A DNA stretch of 64,000 bases from WHSW01 sp963842795. Its GTDB lineage: Bacteria; Actinomycetota; Thermoleophilia; Solirubrobacterales; 70-9. Positions 42,171 through 49,544 of the stretch are shown here, piece by piece. The stretch spans positions 4,013-68,012 of the forward strand of contig CAWJHV010000029.1 in NCBI GenBank assembly GCA_963842795.1, read 5' to 3'. Within the stretch, counting starts at the first letter, position 1. Every line of letters starts with the position of its first letter. The notes under the pieces were generated by a model that had not been told where the DNA came from, made no database searches, and was given only the letters and a program-made list of their open reading frames with translations. A program made the position numbers and the translations under genes.

Positions 42171-42703
42171 TGTCAAGAAATGAGCTCACCCTGTTCTCGT
42201 ACGAGATCCTCGGCCTGGTCGGCCGCGACGGCGCGGCGCCGCACGACCTGCGGCGGATGGTCGAGAACGGGCGCATGCTCGCGTGGGCCGGCGAGAGCCA
42301 GTACTACTCGGAGCCGAAGCGGCTGGCGAAGCTCGGGTACCTGGACGCCCGTCGCGAGCCCGGGATGACCCGCGAGCGAACCGTCTACACGCTCACCGAC
42401 AAGGGCCTCGAGGCGCTGCGCGAGTACGCGCGGACGCCGGTCCACCTCACCCCGGTGAAGAGCGAGCCGCTACTGCGCCTGCTGATCGCCGACCTGGTCG
42501 GAGAGGAGGTGACGCGGGAGAGCATGCTGACCCTGCGCGCCGACCTCGCCGAGCTCTCCGCCCGGCTCGACGCGGCCGAGGCCGGCGCCGAGACCCTCCC
42601 CCACCGACGCAAGTACCTGCTGCTCGTGAACGGGTTCCTGCGGGAGCTGCTGGAGCTCCACGGCGAGCTGGTCGACGAGGTCGAGCGGGAGTTCGCGGGC
42701 TAG
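42170..42703 (+). CDS. PadR-family transcriptional regulator
   Basis: 177-aa regulator. The N-terminal winged HTH is at about 5-90, with SYEILGLVGRDGAAPHDL, YYSEPKRLAKLGYLDARRE and ERTVYTLTDKGLEALREY. A C-terminal dimerisation helix pair (Vir_C-like) is at about 95-177. TTG start at 42170 with GGAG 7 nt upstream. The intergenic palindrome is its likely binding site, giving autoregulation and control of the methyltransferase. Confidence 0.87.
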   Translation: MSRNELTLFSYEILGLVGRDGAAPHDLRRMVENGRMLAWAGESQYYSEPKRLAKLGYLDARREPGMTRERTVYTLTDKGLEALREYARTPVHLTPVKSEPLLRLLIADLVGEEVTRESMLTLRADLAELSARLDAAEAGAETLPHRRKYLLLVNGFLRELLELHGELVDEVEREFAG

Positions 42704-42842
42704 CGGGAGTGAATCCGCAAGGTCCATGGTTCGAAGCCCGCGCTGGCGACCTACGCGAAGGCAGCAGCGAGCACGGCCGGCAAGGCTTGGGGCGTCCCGA
42801 TCATATGAGCGCTTGGGCTGCCCCCGGTCCGGGTACCCGCGA

Positions 42843-43211
42843 ATGATGACCGCCGCCCAGGAACTCATGCAGCTTGAGCGAGCGGGCTGGGAGGCGCTGT
42901 CAACCAGTGGCGAGGAGGCCGGTCGCTTCTACGCCGAGAACCTGGCCGCGGACGTGCTGATGCTCCTTCCGGGCGGCATGATCCTCGACGACCGCGAGGC
43001 GGTCATTGAATCGATGGGCGGCGCGCCGTGGGTCTCGTTCGAGCTCACCGACGAGCGGGTCCTCCGGCTCGGCGAGGGGTTCGCCGTGGTTGCCTACCGG
43101 GCGACCGCTCAGCGCGAGGGCGGCGAGCCATATTCAGCGCTCTTCAACAGCACCTACGTTCGCGAGGACGGCGCCTGGCGGCTCGCGCTTCACCAGCAGA
43201 CTCCGATCTGA
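42843..43211 (+). CDS. DUF4440/SnoaL-like protein
   Basis: 122-aa NTF2-fold protein. Helix 1 is AQELMQLERAGWEALSTSGEE. The ADVLMLLPGGMILDDREAVIESM segment is typical of DUF4440. The last strand is AWRLALHQQTPI. Two adjacent ATGs make the start ambiguous by one codon. Not obviously in an operon: 139 nt separate it from padR. Confidence 0.75.
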   Translation: MMTAAQELMQLERAGWEALSTSGEEAGRFYAENLAADVLMLLPGGMILDDREAVIESMGGAPWVSFELTDERVLRLGEGFAVVAYRATAQREGGEPYSALFNSTYVREDGAWRLALHQQTPI

Positions 43212-43449
43212 GTCGCGACGGCCGGGCCACTTTCGCGTCGCCGCCCGGCGTGGCCACACGCCAGTCTTACTCGCGGGGCCCGAACGCGACGAGTGGGTTC
43301 ACCTCGATGAGTCTGCGGCGGGCGGACTCCGAGCCGTCCTACCGAAAGCCCGCTCGATCAGGACAGCTCTGCTGAGCGGCCGGGCATCCCATCCCCCGGT
43401 CGAGCTGTCGGATGGGCGCACGGCCCAATCTCCGCCTCAGGCCCACGTG

Positions 43450-43902
43450 ATGCCGTCGGCTCGGCTCGTCAACATCGGCGAGCGTTTGCATCCCACCCGA
43501 CACTACCGCGCGCATCTGCGGTCCGCCGTGGCGGCGAGCGCGGCGCCGTACGGCTACACGCTGACGATCTGGACGTCGGGCGCCGTGGCCAGCCACGAGC
43601 GGGGCCTGCCAACGACACCAGACGCGCTGCTGTTCCTGCTCGGCGCGGTGCTCGGCTTCGGGGTCACGGCCGCGATCGCCTACGGCCGGCCGACGGAGAT
43701 CTTCGCCTCGAAGGAACACGGGATGGTGCGCCTCTGGGGAGGCTTTCACCTGGTCTCGGTCGGGCTCGCGATCGCCGCCTCCTCCGTGGTGGTCGCAGCG
43801 ACCGACGGTTGGCTTGCCTGGCCGCTGGTCGGGCTGGTCGCCACCTCGACCTACCTGCTGGTGATCGCGGGCCAGTTTACGATCGCCGACTCGCGCGGCT
43901 GA
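43450..43902 (+). CDS. Small four-TM membrane protein
   Basis: 150-aa membrane protein with TM segments at about residues 35-50, 57-78, 95-116 and 122-145, and a basic N-terminus. I do not recognise a family. The start is uncertain (ATG 43450 or GTG 43447); the frame is open far upstream but there looks unlike coding sequence. The 238 nt before it (43212-43449) hold no other gene I can support. Confidence 0.6.
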   Translation: MPSARLVNIGERLHPTRHYRAHLRSAVAASAAPYGYTLTIWTSGAVASHERGLPTTPDALLFLLGAVLGFGVTAAIAYGRPTEIFASKEHGMVRLWGGFHLVSVGLAIAASSVVVAATDGWLAWPLVGLVATSTYLLVIAGQFTIADSRG

Positions 43903-43970
43903 CCGTCAGCCAGCGTGTGTAGGACCGCATTCGTCAGCGGCGGCCCATAGACGATGGGCGGACCTTGAAA

Positions 43971-44002
43971 CCGCCCTTTCGCTCTGCGCGAAAGGCAGGC
44001 GG
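43971..44002. terminator. Stem-loop terminator
   Basis: CCTTTCGC (43975-43982) pairs with GCGAAAGG (43988-43995) around a 5-nt loop, with an outer CCGC/GCGG clamp. It follows the membrane protein stop. Confidence 0.6.
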
Positions 44003-44029
44003 CTGGCCCAGCTCGCCGCCGAGCGGACG

Positions 44030-44035
44030 TAGGAT
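44030..44035 (+). promoter_or_regulatory. -10 box TAGGAT of a leaderless promoter
   Basis: TAGGAT, 6 nt, then ATG at 44042. Confidence 0.65.
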
Positions 44036-44041
44036 CGATCC

Positions 44042-44830
44042 ATGCGTGTCGTGATGCCGCTTCCCGATCGCGACTTCGACACGACCGAAGTGGCCGTCCC
44101 TTGGCGGGTCCTTAGCGACCGTGGCCACGAGGTGGTTTTCGCCACCGAGCGTGGTGGCGCTTCCCCGGCGTGCGACCCGCGACTGCTCGCCGGCGTGCTG
44201 TTCGGTCGCCTCGGAGCGGACCCGGAGCCGATCGAGTTCTACGAGCAACTCGTCCGGTCGCCCGAGTTCCAGGCTCCGATCCCGTGGGGCGATATCGACC
44301 CGGAAGCCTTCGACGGGCTCCTGCTGCCCGGAGGGCACGCTCCCGGCATGCGCCAATACCTCGCAAGCACGGCGCTGCAGGAAAAGGTGGTCACCTACTG
44401 GCAACTCGACCGTCCCGTCGGCGCGATCTGCCACGGCGTCATCGTTCTCGCCCGCGCCACCGACCCGGCCACCGGGCGCAGCGTGATCGCTAACAAGCGC
44501 ACGACGTGTCTCCCAAAGTTCATGGAGCGCGGCGCGTTCTACGCCACGGCCTGGAAGCTTGGGCGCTACTACCGCACCTACCCCGCGTACGTCCAAGACG
44601 AGGTCATCGCGGGGCTCAACGATCCCGCGCAGTTCCTGCGCGGTCCCCGAAACACCAAGCGCGGCAGCGCCGGCGACCACCGCCATGCGTTCGTGGTCCA
44701 GGACGGGCACTACGTGTCGGCGCGTTGGCCAGGCGATGCGTACCTCTTCGCCGAGCGCTTCGACAAGCTCCTCACCCGTACCGAGCGACGAGCTCCCGCG
44801 GAGAGGTCTCCCGGACCGACGAGGAGATGA
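44042..44830 (+). CDS. DJ-1/PfpI-family protein (large, Hsp31-like relative)
   Basis: 262-aa class I glutamine-amidotransferase-like protein. The nucleophile elbow GAICHG holds Cys130 and His131. LLLPGGHAPG at about 93-102 provides the acidic/oxyanion side, and the first strand is MRVVMPLPDRDFD. At 262 aa, with an extra lid segment (KFMERGAFYATAWKLGRYYRTYP), it is closer to larger DJ-1 members than to PfpI proteases. Chaperone, glyoxalase or deglycase-type activity is possible. ATG fits the TAGGAT box. Confidence 0.85.
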   Translation: MRVVMPLPDRDFDTTEVAVPWRVLSDRGHEVVFATERGGASPACDPRLLAGVLFGRLGADPEPIEFYEQLVRSPEFQAPIPWGDIDPEAFDGLLLPGGHAPGMRQYLASTALQEKVVTYWQLDRPVGAICHGVIVLARATDPATGRSVIANKRTTCLPKFMERGAFYATAWKLGRYYRTYPAYVQDEVIAGLNDPAQFLRGPRNTKRGSAGDHRHAFVVQDGHYVSARWPGDAYLFAERFDKLLTRTERRAPAERSPGPTRR

Positions 44831-44862
44831 CGCGTCGGTTTCGCGGTCAGTAGCGCCTCGAC

Positions 44863-45633
44863 TCATTTGAGGTCGCTGGTGCTGAGCGCCAACGCCGGGA
44901 GTCTCTCGGCGCCGGCGCGAAGCTCGTGAGGTCGGTCGGTGCCGATCGCGTCCGGGGCGAACTCGAGTACCCGGCCGAGGACCTCTGGGTGGTTCACCGT
45001 CCCGCTGTTGAGGCTCAGGCCGGCGTCCCGAAGCACGCCGACGAGTCGCTCGGTGAGCAGGAAGTGCTCGACTGAGATCCCATCCACGCCGGTCCGCAGA
45101 GCCCAGGAGGCGAGCGCTTCGGGCGCATAGTCGGCCCAGATCACGAGGCGCGAGAAGATCCCGTTCGCAGCCGCGACCGCGCATGCCTCGCCATGGAAGC
45201 TGATCAGCTCAACCCGGTCGCGGATCGGCTTCCCGCGGAGCCGGTCACAGAGAACCGTCGCGGTTCGGCGCGCGAGGGCGGGATCGGCGTGCGCCTTGAC
45301 CTCGAGCTGCAGCGGAAGGTCCTCGGGGACCAGCTCGATCAGCTCTTCGAGCAGCAGCGGATGCTCGGTCGTCGGCCGTCCCGCGGGATCACGGATGAGC
45401 GCCGAGCGGATCTCCGCGGCCGACGTCTGGTGCGCCCAGCCATCGAGCGTGGTCCCGAGCGGCAGCAACGGGTCGTGGAGCAGAACGAGCTCGCCGTCAC
45501 GCGTCAGGCACACGTCGGTCTCGAGGCCTCCTACCGGGCCGCTCAGGGTGTGTCGAAGCGCGGCCGCGGAAGAGTCGGGACCGTAGTCGCGGCCGAGTCG
45601 ATGCGCATAAAGCGGGGGCAGTGCCGAGGCGAT
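44863..45633 (-). CDS. Glycerophosphodiester phosphodiesterase, start codon unclear
   Basis: GDPD-family TIM-barrel enzyme hydrolysing glycerophosphodiesters. Catalytic and metal residues: AHR near the N-terminus, ETD (GLETDVCL), LLHD, and QLEVK. The conserved AHRLGRDYGPDS region lies upstream of the first canonical start, a GTG at 45513, which would remove the catalytic His. In the same frame back to the stop at 45655-45657 there is no ATG, GTG or TTG. ATC (45633) after GGAG or CTG (near 45621) are the only candidates, unless a frameshift hides the true start. I give the ATC position as a working end. Confidence 0.7.
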   Translation of the reverse strand: MASALPPLYAHRLGRDYGPDSSAAALRHTLSGPVGGLETDVCLTRDGELVLLHDPLLPLGTTLDGWAHQTSAAEIRSALIRDPAGRPTTEHPLLLEELIELVPEDLPLQLEVKAHADPALARRTATVLCDRLRGKPIRDRVELISFHGEACAVAAANGIFSRLVIWADYAPEALASWALRTGVDGISVEHFLLTERLVGVLRDAGLSLNSGTVNHPEVLGRVLEFAPDAIGTDRPHELRAGAERLPALALSTSDLK

Positions 45634-45662
45634 CTCCGATCCGCACCAATGGCATCACGATC

Positions 45663-45699
45663 ACACGCGCGCGCTGTTAAGGACCTGGAAAGCGCGTGT
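45663..45699. terminator. Long-loop hairpin ACACGCGC/GCGCGTGT
   Basis: 8-bp arms at 45663-45670 and 45692-45699. On the minus strand it follows the DUF1698-like gene. On the plus strand it is followed by TTTT. The 21-nt loop makes it a weak call. Confidence 0.4.
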
Positions 45700-45744
45700 T
45701 TTGCTGGTGTGAACGAACCGCCGTCGGCCCGTCGCCGCCCGCGG

Positions 45745-46557
45745 TCAATCGAGCGGACCGGAGACCAAGGCCCCGATCACCCGTTCATGGCCGTCGATCG
45801 TCGGGGCGTCGATCAGCTCGAAGCCCTCGAAGCCGGCATGACGGGCCATCGCGTCCAGTCCTCCGGGCGTGAAGCCCCAGTAGACGAAATCGTCATGGGC
45901 ATAGACCTCTCCGGCCTCCGGGACCTCAACGGCCGCAGCGGAATCGAGAGCCCGATCCGTCGCCCCGTGCGTCTCGAGTAAGACCCGCCCGCCGTCGGCG
46001 AGGCGTCGGCGAAGGATCTTCAGCAGACCGAGGGGATTTTCGACCCGATGCAGGATTCCGAAGCAGAGGATGAGATCGAACGTCTCATCGAGCTCGTCCA
46101 GATCGAATGCGTCGAGCCGTCTGTACTCGACCTCCGAGTCGAGCAGTTCCCGGATCGCGGCGAACCCCTCGCCCCCCTCGAGCTCGACCCCCCACCGCGA
46201 GCTGATCCACTCCCGGTACTGCTCGTTGTCGACCGCGACGACCCGCTCCGCTCCGCGAGCCTCGGCGAGGAACGCATAGAAGCCGTCGAAGGTGCCGATG
46301 TCGAGCACGCTCAAGCCGCTGAAGTGCTCGGGCAGGACCGGGATCCGGTAGCGGTGGTCGCGGGCTATGCCTGGCGTGTAGACCTCGCCGGAGGGGTCGA
46401 GGGCGAAGGTGTGAAACCAGAGCGGGACGCGATCCAGGACGGCTCTGGCCGTGTCGGGATCGGCCTCGATCGGTATCAGATCCGCGACCTCGCGCTCTGC
46501 GGCGGTTGGTTTGGGAGGGACCTCAAGGGGCACCGGAGGCTCTGCTGCGGCGGTCAT
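45745..46557 (-). CDS. DUF1698/CmoB-like SAM-dependent methyltransferase
   Basis: 270-aa methyltransferase. A charged linker at residues 1-40 is followed by WFHTFALDPSGEVYTPGIARDH. SAM motif I is LSVLDIGTFDGFYAFLAEARG. Then comes VVAVDNEQYREWI and a long YRRLDAFDLDELDETFDLILCFGILHRVENP motif IV region. The IxxWFHxF...TPG start is typical of CmoB-like (tRNA uridine 5-oxyacetate) relatives, but stand-alone bacterial members often act on small molecules. ATG is preceded by GGGGGA. Confidence 0.8.
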   Translation of the reverse strand: MTAAAEPPVPLEVPPKPTAAEREVADLIPIEADPDTARAVLDRVPLWFHTFALDPSGEVYTPGIARDHRYRIPVLPEHFSGLSVLDIGTFDGFYAFLAEARGAERVVAVDNEQYREWISSRWGVELEGGEGFAAIRELLDSEVEYRRLDAFDLDELDETFDLILCFGILHRVENPLGLLKILRRRLADGGRVLLETHGATDRALDSAAAVEVPEAGEVYAHDDFVYWGFTPGGLDAMARHAGFEGFELIDAPTIDGHERVIGALVSGPLD

Positions 46558-46809
46558 TCCCCCGAGCGGGGCCTCCCCCTCGTACCGCCCGGAGTTGGGC
46601 CGTGCTGTCCTCGGATCGTCGTTTGCAGCGATTTCGCTCTCCTTGATCGGGGTCCATCGAGACTAGCGACGTCAAGCTGGCCGAGCGAGGACGCAGGCCG
46701 CGGGCATTAGCCCCACGCAGTGCTCGAGCTACGCCGCCAGCGACGCGATTCGAAGGCTTTCTGCGCACGAGAAGGTGGTGATCGTGCCGAGCACCGACAC
46801 CGCGGGTGT

Positions 46810-46815
46810 TAGCTT
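46810..46815 (+). promoter_or_regulatory. -10 box TAGCTT of a leaderless promoter
   Basis: TAGCTT, 6 nt, then GTG at 46822. Confidence 0.6.
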
Positions 46816-46821
46816 CCCGGC

Positions 46822-48027
46822 GTGTCTTCCGGGCTGTCGCTGCTCGAGCAATTCAAGCCGTTCCTTCGGTACGACTCGAACGAGGGCTACTTCGCCGATT
46901 CGGCTGCCGAGATGACCGACGCCCCGGCAAACGCTCTTCTCAACTCCACTCGGGAGAGGATCGCCACCCCCGGCTCCGGGGAGCATGACCTATCCCTGAA
47001 GTTCCTCGCCGCGGCCGGAAGCAAGTACCTGAACGGCAGCAACGTCGCAGAGGACGACCGGCTGGGCATCGAGGGGCAGGATTACCTCGGGCAATACCGG
47101 GCGATCCGCGCGAAGGACGAGAAGTACAGGAACGTGGTCTACGGGCGCGTAATCGAGGCGGACGGCGTTACATGGCTTCAGTACTGGTTCTGGTTCTTCA
47201 ACAACGACCTGCGCGCGCTCGGCATCGGGCTGGGTCTTCATGAGGGCGACTGGGAGGGGATCGAGCTGCGGATGAGAGGCGAGGAACCGGATCTGGCCGT
47301 CTACGCGCAACATGGCTACGCCGAGGCGCGGGAGTGGACCCGCGTCAAGAAGCATGGGGAGCGCCCCGTGGTCTACGTCGCTCAGGGCTCGCACGCGTCG
47401 TACTTCGATGACGGAGCGCCCTTCACCCATTGGCATCTAACGGAGCACTTCATCGACCGTGCCGACGGTGAGGAGACTCCGGCGAGCGACGTCACGCTCG
47501 AGGAAATCCCCGACCCCGCACCCGGGTGGGCCCTTTGGCCGGGGCGTTGGGGCGACACCGAGAAGCCGCAGACCGGGCCTGATGTGTATCTGGAGCTCTC
47601 TTCGACAAGCCCGACGGGTCCCGGCAGCAAGGACCATTGGAGCGATCCCGCCTGCCTACTGCGCGCGGCCGAGCGAGTGGGACGCGCTCCCGGCGCCGTG
47701 CGCGCTCCGCCGCGCCTAGCGCCGCCGCCACCACCGGAACCCAAACTCGAGGCGCGGGAGGAGGGTGGCCGCCTGCGCATCGGCTACACCGCCGCGCCCG
47801 CGAAGGACGAGCAACGGCCGACTCACCTGCTGGTGACGGTGAACTCGCCGGACGATCCATTCCCCCCGACGACCTTCAGGCTCGAGCTCGAGGACGAACA
47901 AGGGACCGTGGAGATCCCGCTGGACGTCGACCCCGCGCACTCCTACGAGCTCCGCGCGAGCACCATGGCCCCGGATGGTGCCCTGTCGCGACCGGTGCCG
48001 GCCGAGGTCGCTCCGCAGGCGGGATAG
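46822..48027 (+). CDS. Vps62-like (DUF946-type) protein with C-terminal fibronectin-like domain
   Basis: 401-aa soluble protein. The N-terminal two thirds resembles the Vps62/DUF946 family: LEQFKPFLRYDSNEGYFADSAAEM, ITWLQYWFWFFNN-type aromatic stretch, HEGDWEGIELRM, HGYAEAREW, VVYVAQGSHASYF, HWHL. The fold holds a conserved His/Glu set (HEGDWE, GSHASYF) that may bind metal. A Pro-rich linker at about 295-312 leads to a C-terminal beta-sandwich of about 85 residues. Related proteins occur in fungi and bacteria without a clear role. GTG start fits TAGCTT. Confidence 0.75.
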   Translation: MSSGLSLLEQFKPFLRYDSNEGYFADSAAEMTDAPANALLNSTRERIATPGSGEHDLSLKFLAAAGSKYLNGSNVAEDDRLGIEGQDYLGQYRAIRAKDEKYRNVVYGRVIEADGVTWLQYWFWFFNNDLRALGIGLGLHEGDWEGIELRMRGEEPDLAVYAQHGYAEAREWTRVKKHGERPVVYVAQGSHASYFDDGAPFTHWHLTEHFIDRADGEETPASDVTLEEIPDPAPGWALWPGRWGDTEKPQTGPDVYLELSSTSPTGPGSKDHWSDPACLLRAAERVGRAPGAVRAPPRLAPPPPPEPKLEAREEGGRLRIGYTAAPAKDEQRPTHLLVTVNSPDDPFPPTTFRLELEDEQGTVEIPLDVDPAHSYELRASTMAPDGALSRPVPAEVAPQAG

Positions 48028-48464
48028 CTCAGCCGGACGCCGGGTAGGTCCTGAGCGCTTCGCGCCTCGGACCTACTCCTTGATCTCGAGATCGAGGTTG
48101 ACCGCGCCCTCCGGGCATCTGTCGAGCAACCTCGCGACGATCTCGCCGACCAGCAGCCGCACCCTGCGCGGAAGCAGGAGGTCGTATGAGCCGACGGCGC
48201 GTCGACCTCGTCAACGAAGACCCGAGGAGACCCATTGCCCCAGGGAAAGGTGGCTACCCGCGGAGCTTGACCCTCGTCCTTGGCTTCGCTGGTCAGGTTC
48301 TCGCCGAGGAACACCTCATCGGCGCTCTCGCCAATTAGAACGCCGGTCCTGTCGTAGCCGGCCACGGCGCAGACGTGCGCTTCCGGAAGCGGGAACGTGG
48401 CGGCGATCACGGTCGCTGCCGGAACTACCGGGATCACCCAGATCGCAGCCGCAACGGCGATCAC
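47943..48464 (-). CDS. Small ORF with membrane-anchor start, 3' half running into the relic; doubtful as annotated
   Basis: A GTG at 48464 overlaps the stop of the upstream membrane gene (GTGA), and the first ~95 codons look like a real protein: TM MIAVAAAIWVIPVVPAATVI, then AHVCAVAGYDRTGVLIGESADEVFLGEN and a plausible beta segment. From about 48215 downward the frame reads through the HATPase relic and then antisense to the Vps62-like gene, giving Arg/Ser-rich nonsense. The true C-terminus was probably lost when the relic joined here. Confidence 0.4.
   Translation of the reverse strand: MIAVAAAIWVIPVVPAATVIAATFPLPEAHVCAVAGYDRTGVLIGESADEVFLGENLTSEAKDEGQAPRVATFPWGNGSPRVFVDEVDAPSAHTTSCFRAGCGCWSARSSRGCSTDARRARSTSISRSRSRSEARSAQDLPGVRLSYPACGATSAGTGRDRAPSGAMVLARSS
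48044..48076. terminator. Stem-loop terminator between convergent units
   Basis: GTAGGTCC (48044-48051) pairs with GGACCTAC (48069-48076). The inner GAGCGC/GCG-C-CTC extends the stem around a TTC loop. Confidence 0.7.
48076..48215 (-). pseudogene. Decayed fragment of the HATPase-like gene found at 52578-53039
   Basis: About 140 bp matching 52758-52900 with roughly nine in ten bases identical, including the block for LLVGEIVARLLDRCPEGAVNLDLEI. It ends in small indels and has neither the 5' nor the 3' part of the gene. It is a remnant of a duplication or of a rearrangement. Confidence 0.75.
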
Positions 48465-49123
48465 TGCCGGCTTCCCCAGGAATAGCGCGTCTTGCTCGCC
48501 AGCTTGGCGCGGAGATCGAGCGTCACGATCATGGATCCCGCAACGGCCAATGTTCCCGAGATCAAGAGGATGAAGGTCGCACTGGTCTCAGGCCCCTCGT
48601 CGCCTTGACTACTGCGAAGAAAGAGGATGACCGCGACGCCGATTAAGAAGACGCCGACAGCGGTGGCCACGGCCCAGCGCAGTGGCTGGTCGCCGTCTCG
48701 ATCGAGCAGGTAAGCGCCAGCCCCCAAGCCGATCGCCAGAGCCAGCGGGATGAGAATCCACGGCCACCAGCCTGGAGTCGGCTCCGCACCCGCTCTCTGG
48801 ATCAATAGCAGCACGAGCGTGACGCCCCCGGTAACCACTCCGGCGACCGCCGCCAGAGCGAGGATCCTTCTTCGGTCGTCACCAGAGCTCTCAGCGAACT
48901 GCTCCGCGTTCGGTGCCGTCGATCCGCCTCCAGTGACGAGACGCCAGACGAAGTAGCCGACGCCAACCAGGGCCGTCCATAGAACGATCGAACTCAGCCC
49001 AGTCGAAATAACCAGTTCACGTGGCAGCTGCGGTATGACGTTCAGTGAGACCGTGTTGCCGAATGAACACAGCGCCAGGCGCACCCACGTCACTATCCCT
49101 CCGAGCAGATAAACGAGGGCCAC
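48461..49123 (-). CDS. Multi-pass membrane protein of unknown function
   Basis: 220 aa from GTG 49123, with five or so TM segments at about residues 1-20, 40-62, 85-107, 118-136, 147-168 and 180-200. No recognised motif. The same frame stays coding-like further upstream (EESGWLSPLGRVAGLLGLA), back to a stop near 49205, yet offers no ATG, GTG or TTG there. The N-terminus may therefore be longer than the first canonical start. It is coupled by a 4-bp overlap to the small ORF downstream. Confidence 0.6.
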   Translation of the reverse strand: MALVYLLGGIVTWVRLALCSFGNTVSLNVIPQLPRELVISTGLSSIVLWTALVGVGYFVWRLVTGGGSTAPNAEQFAESSGDDRRRILALAAVAGVVTGGVTLVLLLIQRAGAEPTPGWWPWILIPLALAIGLGAGAYLLDRDGDQPLRWAVATAVGVFLIGVAVILFLRSSQGDEGPETSATFILLISGTLAVAGSMIVTLDLRAKLASKTRYSWGSRQ

Positions 49124-49205
49124 CGCGAGACCGAGTAGGCCCGCGACCCGACCAAGGGGGCTAAGCCAACCTGACTCCTCTGTTTTTGAGGCCTCTACAG
49201 GACTC

Positions 49206-49544
49206 TAATCCTGCATCAGGCAGCGGACGTCCAATCGGACATCTCGCGCCCGCCGGGGGACTAGAAGTCCCTCTCAAGCGGCCGGTAACAGTCACAGCGA
49301 GCTTCTGAACTGTGCGCATTCCTTCTTCGATGTACCGAGGACCGCGTGAGGCTGCGGGCCTTTAGAGATCCGCTCGCTTCCGCTCAGCGCGAAGAGCAGC
49401 GGCGGCCGCTGTCGGTCACAGCCGCAGGCGTTAGACCCGGGTCCTGGATGCGAGCACCCACATCCTTCGGCGATCCGCACCATACTTCTCGTTGATGTTC
49501 CCGCGGAGGCAGATGCGCGCGCGACAAGAGTGCGTTCTTGAAGC
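49206..49544. other. Intergenic stretch without a supported gene
   Basis: About 340 nt of lower GC than the surroundings between the membrane gene (minus) and the 49545 gene (plus). I see no hairpin, palindrome or coding pattern that I would defend. It presumably carries the divergent promoters. Confidence 0.4.

Noticed and set aside
42720..42775. Possible tRNA or attachment-site remnant (GGTTCGAAGCCC resembles a T-arm)
   Set aside because: The flanking bases do not form a 5-bp T-stem, and no acceptor, D or anticodon arm could be built around it.
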